Numbered from the stretch's first letter, positions 19,101-28,351 are shown. The stretch: DNA of 47,255 nt from Methanohalobium sp. (GCF_018609725.1 NZ_JAHENT010000022.1:1-47255); one strand, 5' to 3'. The notes: generated by a model not told the origin, from the sequence alone. Numbers and translations: made by a program.

Positions 19101-19581
19101 GCAGTATGATAATTTCCTGTATACTCATGATACAACAGATATTGCAGCAGGTCCAAAGATAAGTGCCTACAAAACCTTTGGTAGTATGCTTGAAAAAGTA
19201 GACTCTCAACTGGAACTTGCTGATAAGATACGTGCAGTAGATGCATCGGATGTTGCCGAAAGAGTACTTATGTCACATTTTTTGCCAGACCTAATTGGAA
19301 ACCTTAGAGCTTTCTCCCGTCAGGGAACCAGATGTGTGAAATGTGGTGAAAAATTCAGACGTCCGCCATTGTCCGGTAACTGTATTAGGTGTGGAGGAAA
19401 AGTTATCCTTACAGTTCATGAAGGAGCGGTCAAAAAATATCTTGATATATCCAGCAAGGTAGCCAATGATTACAATGTTTCAGAATATACAAAACAGCGA
19501 ATTGAAATTATAGGATATGAAATCAAGTCATTGTTTGAAAATGATAAATCAAAACAGATAGGGTTATCGGATTTCATGTAA
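16123..19581 (+). CDS. polC: DNA polymerase D large subunit (DP2)
   Basis: Catalytic subunit (1152 aa) of the euryarchaeal replicative DNA polymerase PolD. Recognisable blocks are [44 protein letters not shown] and the catalytic acidic motif [37 protein letters not shown] (about residues 900-935). Two cysteine clusters occur: [18 protein letters not shown] onward (about 660-710) and [12 protein letters not shown]...CIRCGGK (about 1070-1090). A lysine/acid-rich linker (about 285-306) is a lineage insertion. No intein interrupts it. The last residues QIGLSDFM fit a PCNA-binding PIP box. Its stop abuts the convergent mmp10 stop. The small subunit DP1 is not in the window. Confidence 0.97.
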   Translation: MTEFVASESMMEYFNNLENKLNHEIQIAGKARSHGKDPSSNVEIPVAKDLADRVENLIGVSGVAERIRELENEKSREEAALSLGKEVAEGYVGNFESKKDSVESAIRVAVAMLTEGVVAAPIEGIDSVNLAKNDDGTEYISIFYAGPVRSAGGTAQALSVLVGDYVRRGLNIDRYKPRKEEVERYVEEITLYRRVAGLQYMPSEEEIRLIVENCPICLDGEPTEQAEVEGYRDLERVGTNRIRGGVGLVLAEGIALKAPKIQKYVKKYDIDGWEWLDTLMSGEKSENKDDGGGTEESSETKKSDKKPKPKDKYLRDLIAGRPVFSHPSRPGGFRLRYGRSRNTSFASAGINPASMVIMDKFIVAGTQLKVEIPGKAMGMAPVDFIEGPTVRLKSGDVLRIDDVNEAYELSPQVEHIIDIGEMLINYGDFLENNHPLVPSPYCFEWWIQEYRNTVSDTRTDEELEDLTQNEALSICDQYNVPLHPKFTYLWHDITPREFENLARFVSEHGNLSDDNSVLQIPYDDADDNGIKVILEKLLLFHKVRDGMILISKPLPFIRCLGLDSHLELKWNDIDFGDEDAQNAINDVSGLVVRDRSLTRVGARMGRPEKSNRRKMSPVPNVLFPIGESGGNTRQLDDASNYKATMNSKVGEIKVEIGTRECQSCGIETYECRCYCGEFTVPIKSCPWCDIKANDGVCPKCGAKANSVKTKNIDFKSIYQKAFENLGERDNFESFKGVKRLMSKNMTPEPIEKGVLRAKYNLYTFKDATVRYDMSDIPLTHIRPDELGVTASQLRELGYTEDIYGKSFTEDDQIVCLKVQDLVVPYDAADYLLKTAQYIDDLLVKYYGLEPYYNAKSIDDIVGVLLMGLAPHTSAGVLGRLVGFTKASVGFAHPFFHAAKRRNCDGDEDCVMLLMDGLINFSPEYLPDKRGGKMDAPLVLTTRIDPNEVDKEAHNIDVCPRYPLEFYESTLDFTNPKDFEDTMDIVNNRLGTPQQYDNFLYTHDTTDIAAGPKISAYKTFGSMLEKVDSQLELADKIRAVDASDVAERVLMSHFLPDLIGNLRAFSRQGTRCVKCGEKFRRPPLSGNCIRCGGKVILTVHEGAVKKYLDISSKVANDYNVSEYTKQRIEIIGYEIKSLFENDKSKQIGLSDFM

Positions 19582-19594
19582 TTATAATCCGATA
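19565..19594. terminator. Hairpin spanning the abutting 3' ends of polC and mmp10
   Basis: TATCGGATT (19565-19573) and AATCCGATA (19586-19594) form a perfect 9-bp stem with a 12-base loop. The left arm is inside the last codons of polC, the right arm inside the last codons of mmp10, and both stop codons are in the loop. Because it is symmetric it could act as a shared bidirectional terminator or 3'-end stabiliser. Confidence 0.45.
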
Positions 19595-20808
19595 GCATTA
19601 ATATGATTAACCAGTTCTGTAAGATTTTCCAGTTCTAATTCCAGCACTTCATCAGGAGTCATGCTGATAGACATTTCACCATCGACTGTCAGGCAATCAG
19701 GTCCTCTTCTAACAAGTCTATCCACCCCATCATTTGATAAAACCTTTTTAACTTCTGGGTCATGCATGAAAGCTCTGCCGGGTATTAATACTGTTTCTTT
19801 TATCTGGGAAAGGTCAAGATTTTGCAGGTCATTTATTGTCATAAGACATCCTATGTCCTTATCAACATTGACAACGTTAACTTTCCCTCCCAAATTATCA
19901 AAAATTTCCTGCAAACGTGGGGCAGCAACATTGCTTGTAATAACAGTGGCTTCTTTTTTAACTTCTGGAAGTTTTGACATAAATTTTTCATTGTTTCTGA
20001 TTGCAAACGGTGAGCCGATATAAGGGTCTTCAAGCGGAGTTCCTGTGATTCTTAGATTGTGTTTTGATTCAGCATTTCTGACAATCTCTTTAAACTCATC
20101 GATATTGTGGGTGGTAATACCATCCAGTATGGGATGATTTTCAAGGATTAATCCTTCTTTGCTACTGTTTGCAAACCTCATGATTATTGCACCATCTGCA
20201 CCCATTTCTTCAAGGTCACTTAATGTTTTATCAAGCACTTCGCCGTCATTTATTCCTGGTATAAGTACAAGTGCAGTATAAACCTCACAATTTTTACAGA
20301 ATTTTTCAAGTACTTCCAGTGATACTTCTGGTTCAGGGTCTTTCATGTATTCATTTCTTAGTTTTGGGTCTGTTGCAAAAACAGTAAATGTAACTTCATT
20401 TACGCCTTTATCAATGAAAAAATCTGCATCATCCTTATTGTTGAACCCCTTTCCGCTGGTATATCCAAGATGGATGGGTTTTTCAAATTTTGAAAGAGAA
20501 TTAACAAGCTCTTTAAGTTCAGGATAGCAGCTAACATCCCCACCGCCACTAATTGTAATCTTATCGGTATAAGGATTGAAGTACAGGTTCTGGGATACCT
20601 CCTGTAGTACAATTTGTACTGGTTTAAAGCCGGGATAAGATTCTTTAACACTGCGTATACAGTAATCACATCCTTTCTTAAAAGGAAAACAATGTTTACA
20701 TCCAAAAACTGGGATATTTTCGTCTTTAACCTTGTTAAAATAACAATATTTACAAAAACCATTACAATCAATGCCTGGGTTTCCACCAATATCAGCAACA
20801 ATTCCCAT
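19582..20808 (-). CDS. mmp10: Mmp10, radical SAM McrA-arginine methyltransferase (methanogenesis marker 10)
   Basis: 408 aa. In Methanosarcina, Mmp10 C-methylates an arginine near the active site of McrA using SAM, an Fe-S cluster and a cobalamin. The radical SAM motif is Cys15-x3-Cys19-x2-Cys22 in [11 protein letters not shown] second cysteine group follows at 37, 40, 47 and 50 (CKHC, CDYC). [13 protein letters not shown] is the SAM-binding GGE-like strand. The C-terminal third matches the cobalamin-associated domain of the family by position. It is divergent from the mcr operon that encodes its substrate. A TATA-like TTAAATAAAA (minus strand, near 20842-20833) lies about 25 bases before the ATG, suggesting a leaderless message. 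Confidence 0.95.
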   Translation of the reverse strand: MGIVADIGGNPGIDCNGFCKYCYFNKVKDENIPVFGCKHCFPFKKGCDYCIRSVKESYPGFKPVQIVLQEVSQNLYFNPYTDKITISGGGDVSCYPELKELVNSLSKFEKPIHLGYTSGKGFNNKDDADFFIDKGVNEVTFTVFATDPKLRNEYMKDPEPEVSLEVLEKFCKNCEVYTALVLIPGINDGEVLDKTLSDLEEMGADGAIIMRFANSSKEGLILENHPILDGITTHNIDEFKEIVRNAESKHNLRITGTPLEDPYIGSPFAIRNNEKFMSKLPEVKKEATVITSNVAAPRLQEIFDNLGGKVNVVNVDKDIGCLMTINDLQNLDLSQIKETVLIPGRAFMHDPEVKKVLSNDGVDRLVRRGPDCLTVDGEMSISMTPDEVLELELENLTELVNHINAIGL

Positions 20809-21269
20809 ATTATCTGTGGTTACTCAATTAGAAGTTTTATTTAAGCTTTGTTAGTATAATTTAATATATTTTTGTGTTTTTCAAATATTATTTAAAAATC
20901 TGGATTTTGTTAGCTTTGTTATTTTCAGGGGTATAAAAAATCATTAAAAATCAATATAATTGTTTAATTTTAAATTTTGGTTTTCTTTTATAATGGTGTA
21001 ATATATAAATATGAGGATTATAGTCTTAATTAATGGGTTGTTGTTAATTTAAAATCGGGAGTTTATAATTATCAATTGTGTTAATATATAAAAAATCGTC
21101 CCGATAAATGCAAAAGCTTTAAACCTAATTGGTTTATAGACAAGTAGTGAAATAACTTCAGGATTATTGTACAACATGAGCAATAATCCCAAGTGATTGT
21201 TCAACAACCGATGTTGTGCATTCAAATCCTGAGATAGTTATTTCCAAAAACCAAAATGGAGGTAGAATC
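20809..21269. promoter_or_regulatory. Divergent mmp10/mcr control region and long mcr 5' leader
   Basis: 461 very AT-rich bases. The mmp10 promoter is at the left. For mcr the best TATA box is TTAATATATAAAA at about 21081-21093, giving a transcript start near 21115 and a leader of about 155 bases before the GTG start. An earlier TATA-like ATATATAAATA is at 21001-21011. Inverted repeats crowd the region: ATCGGGA/TCCCGAT (21054-21060/21099-21105) flank the TATA box, TAAACC/GGTTTA (21120-21125/21131-21136) sit at the likely start, and the switch-like stems at 21158-21232 follow. Confidence 0.6.
21158..21232 (+). ncRNA. mcr leader RNA with two mutually exclusive folds
   Basis: Fold A: GGATTATTG (21161-21169) pairs perfectly with CAATAATCC (21181-21189). 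Its loop contains ACAACAT (21171-21177), which is also complementary to ATGTTGT (21211-21217) and could form a pseudoknot. Fold B: TCAGGATT (21158-21165) pairs with AATCCTGA (21225-21232), and inside it 21168-21177 pairs with 21211-21220 over ten positions including one G-U. Both folds use 21161-21169, so they exclude each other. The ribosome site and GTG of mcrB lie 26-38 bases downstream. This is read directly from the sequence; the regulatory role is inferred. Confidence 0.5.
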
Positions 21270-22574
21270 GTGGCTGATAATATAGATCTCTACAATGACA
21301 GAGGAAAATTGTTAGAAAGCAATGTTGACTTAATGGACATTGCACCAACAAAGAACGATGCAATCAAGAAAATTATCGACGATACCAAGAAATCAGTAGC
21401 AATCAATCTTAATGGTATTCAAAAAGCACTTTCAACAGGTAAAATGGGCGGAAAAGGCCGACATATACCTGGATATGAACTCGATTATGACCTTGTCGGA
21501 AATGCAGATAGCATCCGTGATTCCGTAGAGGAACTTGTAAGAGTAGACCCAAATGACGATACCAATGTTGAATCACTTTATGGTGGTAAACAGCTACTTA
21601 TCCAAGTACCAGATGAAAGGCTTCAGGCAGGAGCTGACTATGCATCAGCAACTACAGTAGGTGCAGCAGCAACTGTACAGTCCATTATAGATAACTTCAA
21701 CACTGATATGTTCGTGGCACCTATCGTAAAAGCAGCTGTATGGGGTAGTTATCCACAAACAGTTGACCTTTCAGGAGGAAACATAGCATCTATTCTCAAG
21801 ATACCTCAGCAGAATGAAGGTCTTGGCTACTCCTTGAGAAACATTATGACAAACCACATTGTAGCAATTACCAACAAGAAAGCAATGAATGCTGCATGTC
21901 TTTCATCCATCTATGAACAGGTAGCCATGTATGAAATGGGTAACGCAGTAGGAGAATTTGAAAGACAGCAGTTACTTGGACTTGCTTATCAGGGACTTAA
22001 CGCAAACAACCTTGTCTATGATATTGTAAAAGATAACGGTAAAGATGGTACAGTAGGAACTGTTATTGATTCAACTGTCAACAGGGCACTTGAAGACAAT
22101 GTAATATCTGTTGATAAAACAGCACCATCAGGATATTCATTCTACAAAGCAAACGATGTACCAATGTGGAATGCATATTCAGCTGCAGGTCAACTCGCTG
22201 CTTCAATGGTAAACTGTGCTGCAGGTAGGAGCCCACAGAACGTATCTTCAACCTTGCTCTACTTCAACGACATAATTGAAAAAGAAACAGGACTACCCGG
22301 ATGTGACTATGGTAGAGTACAGGGTACTTCAGTCGGTTTCTCATTCTTTAGTCACTCCATCTATGGAGGAGGAGGACCTGGTATCTTCAATGGTAACCAC
22401 ATTGTAACCAGACACTCAAGAGGATTCGCGATACCATGTGTTGCAGCATCAGCATCACTTGATGCAGGTACCCAGATGTTCACACCTGAAGCAACTTCCT
22501 CACTTATAGGAGATGTATTTGGTTCAATAGAAACATTCAGAGAACCAATTGATGCAGTAGCAAAAGCACTTTAA
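21270..22574 (+). CDS. mcrB: Methyl-coenzyme M reductase subunit beta (McrB)
   Basis: Beta subunit (434 aa) of the alpha2beta2gamma2 nickel-F430 enzyme that releases methane from methyl-CoM and CoB. I chose GTG 21270, which has GGAGGT at 21258-21263 with a six-base spacer and gives the family N-terminus [20 protein letters not shown]. The frame is open 18 codons further upstream, but that part lies in the structured leader and has no family match. Recognisable blocks include [18 protein letters not shown]-type contacts, and the active-site region [34 protein letters not shown]. It is the first gene of mcrBDCGA. Confidence 0.97.
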   Translation: MADNIDLYNDRGKLLESNVDLMDIAPTKNDAIKKIIDDTKKSVAINLNGIQKALSTGKMGGKGRHIPGYELDYDLVGNADSIRDSVEELVRVDPNDDTNVESLYGGKQLLIQVPDERLQAGADYASATTVGAAATVQSIIDNFNTDMFVAPIVKAAVWGSYPQTVDLSGGNIASILKIPQQNEGLGYSLRNIMTNHIVAITNKKAMNAACLSSIYEQVAMYEMGNAVGEFERQQLLGLAYQGLNANNLVYDIVKDNGKDGTVGTVIDSTVNRALEDNVISVDKTAPSGYSFYKANDVPMWNAYSAAGQLAASMVNCAAGRSPQNVSSTLLYFNDIIEKETGLPGCDYGRVQGTSVGFSFFSHSIYGGGGPGIFNGNHIVTRHSRGFAIPCVAASASLDAGTQMFTPEATSSLIGDVFGSIETFREPIDAVAKAL

Positions 22575-22607
22575 TCAAATCTTTAGGTTTACACAGGAAG
22601 TAATATA

Positions 22608-23114
22608 ATGGTTGAAACCGCTTCAGAGCCAGATGAAGAATATTTGCAAATAGAATTATTCCCCACAAGATTGTTAAAACCAGAAACGACTCAAAATCTC
22701 TTGGAAGAATTGAGTGAAGTGGACGGAATTATAAGAGCGTTTATTCATGGACCACGTCTTCCCCTGTCGGTACCTTCAGGACCAGCAACAGGTCAGGATG
22801 TAGAGCACCCTCACAGAAAGGTTATACAGATAGGCGATACAGCGATTGAATTATCTATAAGTGTAGGAAGGATACGTCTGGAAATCACAGATAAGGATGT
22901 TGAAAAAGAGATAGAGTCTATAGCTGAAAGGGTATTGCCCTGTAAATACGAACTCAGAGAAGGGTATTTCATACCCAAAGAATCGACAGTGACCGATTAT
23001 GCCAAGCGGGGACCCAATGCTGACCCGAAAAGGCGTGGCTTGTCTGATCCCAAAGCGAGTGAAGAAAGCCAGGTTTTTGTGCTGAACAAACCTGAAAACG
23101 AAGATGAGGAATGA
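22608..23114 (+). CDS. mcrD: Methyl-coenzyme M reductase operon protein D (McrD)
   Basis: 168-aa accessory protein of the mcr operon. Family blocks are LQIELFPTRLLKPETTQNLL at the N-terminus and CKYELREGYFIPKESTVTDYAKRGP before a polar tail. McrD is not part of the mature enzyme; it associates with MCR assembly and is thought to aid handling or delivery of F430. Its 3' end overlaps mcrC by four bases (ATGA), so the two are translationally coupled. Confidence 0.95.
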   Translation: MVETASEPDEEYLQIELFPTRLLKPETTQNLLEELSEVDGIIRAFIHGPRLPLSVPSGPATGQDVEHPHRKVIQIGDTAIELSISVGRIRLEITDKDVEKEIESIAERVLPCKYELREGYFIPKESTVTDYAKRGPNADPKRRGLSDPKASEESQVFVLNKPENEDEE

Positions 23115-23725
23115 TTGGTATGCCTATATTCGGTCGGGAAACACAAGTAGTAGATTGCAGACACGGGATGGGACAGTGTAAAGGTGGAGGTCTTGCCCAG
23201 GAAGGAACACTTTCTGAAGCTGCCCGTCCTGATGTAATAGCAGTTGCAATGGGTCCCGGCAGAAGGCATATCACAAAACCCGTCTGTGAACTAACCTACG
23301 GGATGCGTCAGGCTGGTATACAGGTCAGTGTACTGGTGCTGAGCGGAGGTACTGGTCAGCCGGAATCTGGTCTGATATCCGGTAGCTTTGGAATTGAACC
23401 CGAGGAAACAGACCAAATTGCAAGGCATAAACTTGCAGTTATCCATGTAGGTAATGTGGCTCAACATATAATAAAAAAAATAAGAACAATCCTTGAAAAT
23501 GTGGAAATACCTGCAATTGTTGTAAGTCAGGCTCTGGTAGATTTTGAAGACCTGGCAGAAGCGGGAATAAAAACCAGATATGTTAAACCTAAAGATGAAG
23601 ATATTCTCTCAAAAGGGACGGTTATGGAAATTGTAACAGGAGTTACACGAGGAGAAGCCAGTTCCAGAGATAAATTAAATGAACTTGTTAAAGATGTTAA
23701 AAACACATTAAAATCCATTGAATAA
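23111..23725 (+). CDS. mcrC: Methyl-coenzyme M reductase operon protein C (McrC)
   Basis: 204-aa protein. Family blocks are FGRETQVVDCRHGMGQCKGGGLAQEGTLSE and VIAVAMGPGRRHITKPVCELTYGMR with GGTGQP further on. McrC is a component of the ATP-dependent complex that reductively activates MCR nickel. Cysteines at the N-terminal CRHGMGQC stand out. It starts within the mcrD stop and is followed by mcrG after a ribosome site. Confidence 0.95.
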   Translation: MIGMPIFGRETQVVDCRHGMGQCKGGGLAQEGTLSEAARPDVIAVAMGPGRRHITKPVCELTYGMRQAGIQVSVLVLSGGTGQPESGLISGSFGIEPEETDQIARHKLAVIHVGNVAQHIIKKIRTILENVEIPAIVVSQALVDFEDLAEAGIKTRYVKPKDEDILSKGTVMEIVTGVTRGEASSRDKLNELVKDVKNTLKSIE

Positions 23726-23738
23726 AAGGAGTGATAAT

Positions 23739-24488
23739 ATGGCAGAAATTGAGAAACAGTATTATCCAGGTAAAACATCTGTTGCAAACAACAGATCTAA
23801 ACACATGTCAAATGATCTCGAAAAACTTCGAGAAATATCAGATGAAGACCTGACCCTAATATTAGGACATCGTTCACCTGGAAGTGATTACCCAAGCACC
23901 CATCCACCACTGGAAGAAATGGGAGAACCAGAGTGTTCAATCAGGGAAATCGTAGAACCAACAGAAGGTGCAAAAGCTGGAGACCGTATAAGGTATGCTC
24001 AGTGGGTAGATTCAATGTACAATGCACCTGCTACACCATACTTCAGAACCTACCATTCAGCAATTAATTTCAGAGCGGTAGACCCAGGTACACTTTCCGG
24101 TCGTCAGCTGGTTGAAGCCCGTGAAAGAGATATGGAAAAAATAACAAAAGTACAGCTTGAAACCGAAATGACCTGTCCAGGTCTTGCAGGACTTAGAGGA
24201 GCAACTGTGCACGGGCACTCACTACGTCTCCAAGAAGATGGTGTAATGTTCGATATGCTTGACAGACGCAGACTCGAAAACGGCACCATTGTTATGGACA
24301 AAGACCAGCAGGCAAGACCGATTGATAAGAAGGTTGACCTTGGTAAACCAATGTCTGAAGATGAGGCAGCCAAAAGGACTACCATATACAGAGCAGACAA
24401 TGTACCATTCAGAGAAGATGATGAAGTAGTTGAATGGGTACACAGAATATGGGAACAGAGAACTGAATATGGATTCCAGCCAAAATAA
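23739..24488 (+). CDS. mcrG: Methyl-coenzyme M reductase subunit gamma (McrG)
   Basis: Gamma subunit of 249 aa. ATG 23739 is chosen because AAAGGAGTG lies just upstream and MAEIEKQYYPGKTSVANNRSKHM fits the family start; a TTG seven codons earlier is the end of the mcrC frame. Typical blocks are LREISDEDLTLILGHRSPGSDYPSTHPPLEEMGEPECSIRE, GDRIRYAQWVDSMYNAPATPYFR and LRGATVHGHSLRLQEDGVMFDML. It contributes to the active-site channel and F430 binding. Confidence 0.97.
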   Translation: MAEIEKQYYPGKTSVANNRSKHMSNDLEKLREISDEDLTLILGHRSPGSDYPSTHPPLEEMGEPECSIREIVEPTEGAKAGDRIRYAQWVDSMYNAPATPYFRTYHSAINFRAVDPGTLSGRQLVEARERDMEKITKVQLETEMTCPGLAGLRGATVHGHSLRLQEDGVMFDMLDRRRLENGTIVMDKDQQARPIDKKVDLGKPMSEDEAAKRTTIYRADNVPFREDDEVVEWVHRIWEQRTEYGFQPK

Positions 24489-24502
24489 ACGAGGTGATAT
24501 AA

Positions 24503-26224
24503 ATGGTGGATAAAGACAAAGAAAGAAGGTTTAAGAAAGATTTAGAAAGAAAGTTCACCCAGGAATTCGGAGATAACAAACAGAGTGGCGGTGAAATAAC
24601 AGACAAAAAGACAGAGTACCAAAGAATGGGTGTTGCTCAGAGCCCCAGAAAGATGGAAATGATGAAAGCAGGTCAGGAACTATCCAAAAAGAGAGGTCTT
24701 GTAGGATACAACCCTGATCTTCATGCAGGCGGAGTTCAGCTTGGTCAGAGGGCACTGACACCATCATACCTGTCTGGTACAGACATGCTCACCGAAATGG
24801 ATGACCTTCACTATGTCAACAACGCCGCAATGCAGCAGATGTGGGACGACATTAGAAGAAACTGTATTGTAGGTATGGACAGTGCTCACGAAACACTGGA
24901 AAAAAGACTCGGTATTGAAGTAACACCTGAAACTATCAACCACTACCTCGAAGTCTTAAACCATGCAATTCCTGGAGGTGCAGTCGTTCAGGAACATATG
25001 GTTGAAACCCATCCAGGGCTCACCGAAGATTGTTATGTAAAACTATTCACCGGTGACGACGACCTTGCTGATGAAATTGATGACCAGTTCCTTATTGACA
25101 TAGATAAAGAATTCCCAGAAGACCAGGCACAGCAACTCAAAGAATCCATCGGTAAGACTACCTGGCAGGTTGCACACATACCAACAGTTGTAAGCAGGAC
25201 AACAGACGGTGGTCAGACACGTAGATGGATGGCAATGCAGCTTGGTATGTCTTTCATTAATGCATACCACATGTGTGCAGGTGAAGCAGCAGTAGCTGAC
25301 CTTTCATACGCTGCAAAACACGCATCTGTTATCAACATGGGAGAAATGCTCCCGGCAAGAAGGGCCCGTGCTGAAAATGAACCAGGTGGTATTCCATTCG
25401 GACACATGGCTGATATCATCCAGACCAGTCGTGCATATCCAGATGACCCGGCAAAGACAGCACTGGAAGTTGTCGGTGCAGGATGTATGCTCTATGACCA
25501 GATCTGGCTTGGATCATACATGTCTGGTGGTGTAGGTTTCACCCAGTATGCAACAGCAGCATACACCAACAACATTCTGGATGACAACCTCTACTACGAT
25601 ATTGAATACATAAACGACAAATACAACAATGCTGCAAAACCGGGAGCTGACAACAAAGCACCAGCAACCATGGATGTTGTTAAGGATATCGCAACAGAAT
25701 CCACTCTCTATGGACTTGAGAACTACGACAGATATCCAACTGCACTTGAAGACCACTTCGGTGGTTCACAGAGAGCAACAGTACTCTCAGCAGCAGCAGG
25801 TTCAGCAACTTCCATTGCAACCGGTAACTCCAATGCAGGTCTTTCCGCATGGTATCTTAGCATGTACCTGCATAAAGAGGCACACGGACGTCTCGGATTC
25901 TTTGGATACGACCTCCAGGATCAGTGTGGAGCAGCAAACGTATTCTCCTACCAGTCCGACGAAGGTCTGCCACTTGAACTCCGTGGTCCAAACTATCCAA
26001 ACTACGCAATGAACGTAGGACATCAGGGAGGATATGCAGCAATCACATCCGGTGCACATGCAGGACGTGGTGACGCATTTGCAACAAACCCACTGATTAA
26101 GATTGCATTTGCTGATGACCTTCTCCCATTCGACTTCAAAGAACCAAGAAGAGAATTCGGTAGAGGTGCACTCAGAGAGTTCAAACCTGCTGGTGAAAGG
26201 TCACTAATCATACCGGCAGAATAA
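24503..26224 (+). CDS. mcrA: Methyl-coenzyme M reductase subunit alpha (McrA)
   Basis: Catalytic alpha subunit of 573 aa, in the normal length range. AGKEI-like, [35 protein letters not shown] and [17 protein letters not shown] are hallmark blocks. The segment [16 protein letters not shown] contains the positions that in other MCRs are thioglycine (Gly of GYD), didehydroaspartate (Asp of QDQ) and S-methylcysteine (Cys). One of the arginines at 286-289 is the Mmp10 target. GAGGTGAT precedes the ATG. It is the last gene of mcrBDCGA and is followed by a strong terminator. Confidence 0.98.
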   Translation: MVDKDKERRFKKDLERKFTQEFGDNKQSGGEITDKKTEYQRMGVAQSPRKMEMMKAGQELSKKRGLVGYNPDLHAGGVQLGQRALTPSYLSGTDMLTEMDDLHYVNNAAMQQMWDDIRRNCIVGMDSAHETLEKRLGIEVTPETINHYLEVLNHAIPGGAVVQEHMVETHPGLTEDCYVKLFTGDDDLADEIDDQFLIDIDKEFPEDQAQQLKESIGKTTWQVAHIPTVVSRTTDGGQTRRWMAMQLGMSFINAYHMCAGEAAVADLSYAAKHASVINMGEMLPARRARAENEPGGIPFGHMADIIQTSRAYPDDPAKTALEVVGAGCMLYDQIWLGSYMSGGVGFTQYATAAYTNNILDDNLYYDIEYINDKYNNAAKPGADNKAPATMDVVKDIATESTLYGLENYDRYPTALEDHFGGSQRATVLSAAAGSATSIATGNSNAGLSAWYLSMYLHKEAHGRLGFFGYDLQDQCGAANVFSYQSDEGLPLELRGPNYPNYAMNVGHQGGYAAITSGAHAGRGDAFATNPLIKIAFADDLLPFDFKEPRREFGRGALREFKPAGERSLIIPAE

Positions 26225-26239
26225 ACAAAAACTTTAAGG

Positions 26240-26274
26240 TAGACGTTTTAAAACGTCTATCTCTTTCTTTTTTA
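26240..26274 (+). terminator. Strong terminator of the mcr operon
   Basis: A perfect 20-base palindrome (TAGACGTTTT at 26240-26249, AAAACGTCTA at 26250-26259) is followed by a T-rich tract to 26274. It lies 15 bases after the mcrA stop. Confidence 0.8.
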
Positions 26275-26327
26275 CCTCAAAAATAAAAATGGCTGATTAA
26301 CAGACAAATGGGGACAGAGCTTTCTTA

Positions 26328-27611
26328 TTATTCTTCAACAACTTTTATATTTGCCCCGATTTTTCGCATATCTTCAAAGAAATTTGGATATGATATAAAT
26401 ACTGACTCAGCTGTGTCAACAGTAGTATCACCTGCAATCAATCCTGCAATAGTTAATGCCATGACAATTCTATGGTCGTGCCAACCATAAACATTGGCTT
26501 TTTTTAGGTTGCCTCCATTAACTGTAAGTCTATCTTTTTCTTCTTTGACTTTAATGCCCATTTTTTGGAGTTCATTTGCCATAGCATGTATCCTATCAGT
26601 TTCTTTGTAGCGGACATGTTCTGCATTTCTTATAACCGTGGTTCCTTTGGCAACAGCACCAAGAACAGCAATTGTTGGAAACAGGTCAGGAGATGCCCCT
26701 AGGTCAACAGTTATTCCATTCAGGTAGCCTCCATTCACAGTAACATCACCTTTATCTTTGTCCCAGTGAATGTTTGCTCCCATTTGTTTCAGTATATCGA
26801 TAATTTTCACATCACCCTGTTTGGATGGGAACAGGTTTTTAACTGTAACCTTGGAACCTGTCATAGCAGTTGCTGCCAGTAGATACGATGCGGATGAAAA
26901 ATCGCCCGGAACAGTGTACTCCTTGAGGTCATAGCTTTGTTTTGCAGGAATTATAAATTTGGTATTGTGGTTTTTGTCAACAAAAATCTCGCATCCAGCT
27001 TTTTCTATAATTTCAGTGGTTATGTCAACATATGGTTTTGATTTTAGTTCTCCTTTTATTGAAAGTGTAGTACTATTGTTTGTAAGAGGACAGGCGATTA
27101 AAAGAGCAGATACAAACTGGGAACTAATAGAACCGTCAATTTTTGTGATAGCGCCTTTGAGTCCACCTTTGACGACAAGAGGTGCACGTCCGTTATTCCT
27201 TGTTGAGAATACATCTACACCAAGATTTTGCAACACTTCAAGCAATGGGCTATTAGGTCTTGTACGTACTGAACGGTCACCTGTTAAAACAGTAACACCA
27301 TTTGTAAGACTGGCTAATGCTGTCATGAAACGAAGTGTTGTACCAGAATTTTCAACATCAATCACATCCTCAGGAACATGCGGTGCACCATCAATACCAT
27401 TAATCTCCAGTTTATTGTTCTTTTTTTCGATATTGGCACCAAACATTTCACATGCTCTTATAGTTGCTTCTGTATCAGCAGAAAGTAGAGGTCTATGGAT
27501 TGTTGATTGATATGACATTGACCCGATAGTTATTGCTCTATGAGTGTAACTTTTGGATGGAGGTGCATACAGTTCACCATGCAATTTTGAATTATCGACT
27601 CCTACTTTCAT
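26328..27611 (-). CDS. aroA: 3-phosphoshikimate 1-carboxyvinyltransferase (EPSP synthase)
   Basis: Shikimate-pathway enzyme of 427 aa that transfers enolpyruvate from PEP to shikimate-3-phosphate. Motifs are APPSKSYTHRAITIGSMS at the N-terminus (substrate Lys/Ser), ENSGTTLRFMTALASL, LTGDRSVRTRPN, SSQFVSALLIACPL, PGDFSSASYLLAA, GASPDLFPTIAVLGAVAKGTTVI, RYKETDRIHAMANEL and YGWHDHRIVMAL. All the usual blocks are intact. Its ATG shares one base with the thyA stop, so the two are translationally coupled, an unusual pairing. Confidence 0.97.
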   Translation of the reverse strand: MKVGVDNSKLHGELYAPPSKSYTHRAITIGSMSYQSTIHRPLLSADTEATIRACEMFGANIEKKNNKLEINGIDGAPHVPEDVIDVENSGTTLRFMTALASLTNGVTVLTGDRSVRTRPNSPLLEVLQNLGVDVFSTRNNGRAPLVVKGGLKGAITKIDGSISSQFVSALLIACPLTNNSTTLSIKGELKSKPYVDITTEIIEKAGCEIFVDKNHNTKFIIPAKQSYDLKEYTVPGDFSSASYLLAATAMTGSKVTVKNLFPSKQGDVKIIDILKQMGANIHWDKDKGDVTVNGGYLNGITVDLGASPDLFPTIAVLGAVAKGTTVIRNAEHVRYKETDRIHAMANELQKMGIKVKEEKDRLTVNGGNLKKANVYGWHDHRIVMALTIAGLIAGDTTVDTAESVFISYPNFFEDMRKIGANIKVVEE

Positions 27612-28351
27612 TAATAAACCCCTTTTATGATATCTTCTATTTTATCCCAGTCATGCTCATATATATGCGCAGAAACACTTATAGTGGTTATTTTTCCGGT
27701 GGACACTCCGGATTTCTCGGCTACATATCTGAGTAAACCTGATAATCCGTAAAGGTTTGCTGGATATGCCCCTGCAAAATCATGGCTTCGAAATAATGTA
27801 GTTAAATGTAGTTTACTATTCCGGATTTTAAAATCATCTATTATCATACAGGGAACTTCATCCACTTCAGTATCTATAGGAGGCACCCATGTCACAGCAG
27901 TTGCTCTTCTTGTGGACGAACTTTCTGTCAATTTGTCAATAACATAGGAAATCTGGTCAATTTGATCATTCCAGTTTCTAAGACGCTGTCCATAGGTATA
28001 TTCAAAATTCTGGGAATTATCTCCGCTAATAAGCTGTTTTGAATATTCATCCAGACGTTCTCTATTCCAGGAAAAATCTTCTGGGATTTGTTTGGTATAC
28101 GGGTCATCAATAGTTATCATCAGATTCATATATTCCAAAATCTGACTTTTTCTTTCATCAGTTATCACACTGCCCTGATTCCAGATAGTATTAATACCCC
28201 TGTACCATGCATCACTTATTGTGCGAGCCTTTATGACCCTCCCTATAGATGTATCTACAGTCATTGTTGTCTCCTCGAATCCAGCCAGACTATGAACCAT
28301 TCTTCTGTCTTTATATAAAAAACTCTCACCTTTTTTCAGTATTTCTGTCAT
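27611..28351 (-). CDS. thyA: Thymidylate synthase, methanogen ThyA type
   Basis: 246 aa, shorter than bacterial ThyA, of the archaeal/methanogen branch. It converts dUMP to dTMP; in methanogens the C1 donor is probably a pterin of the methanopterin family. Recognisable elements are the catalytic Cys168 in VPCMIIDDFKI, the phosphate-binding Arg pair 148-149 (STRRAT) and LFRSHDFAGAYPANLYGLSGLL, which matches the dUMP-binding region. A TATA-like stretch (TTTTTATATATCC on the plus strand, about 28372-28384) lies upstream. The one-base overlap with aroA indicates a bicistronic message. Confidence 0.9.
   Translation of the reverse strand: MTEILKKGESFLYKDRRMVHSLAGFEETTMTVDTSIGRVIKARTISDAWYRGINTIWNQGSVITDERKSQILEYMNLMITIDDPYTKQIPEDFSWNRERLDEYSKQLISGDNSQNFEYTYGQRLRNWNDQIDQISYVIDKLTESSSTRRATAVTWVPPIDTEVDEVPCMIIDDFKIRNSKLHLTTLFRSHDFAGAYPANLYGLSGLLRYVAEKSGVSTGKITTISVSAHIYEHDWDKIEDIIKGVY

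Noticed and set aside
21258-21263. Sequestration of the mcrB ribosome site by the leader
   Set aside because: Only four bases (ACCT near 21123) could pair with AGGT of the ribosome site, too short to propose as a real switch contact.
21216-21269. GTG 21216 as the mcrB start
   Set aside because: The added 18 residues lie in the structured leader, have no family match and no ribosome site, whereas GTG 21270 has GGAGGT six bases upstream.
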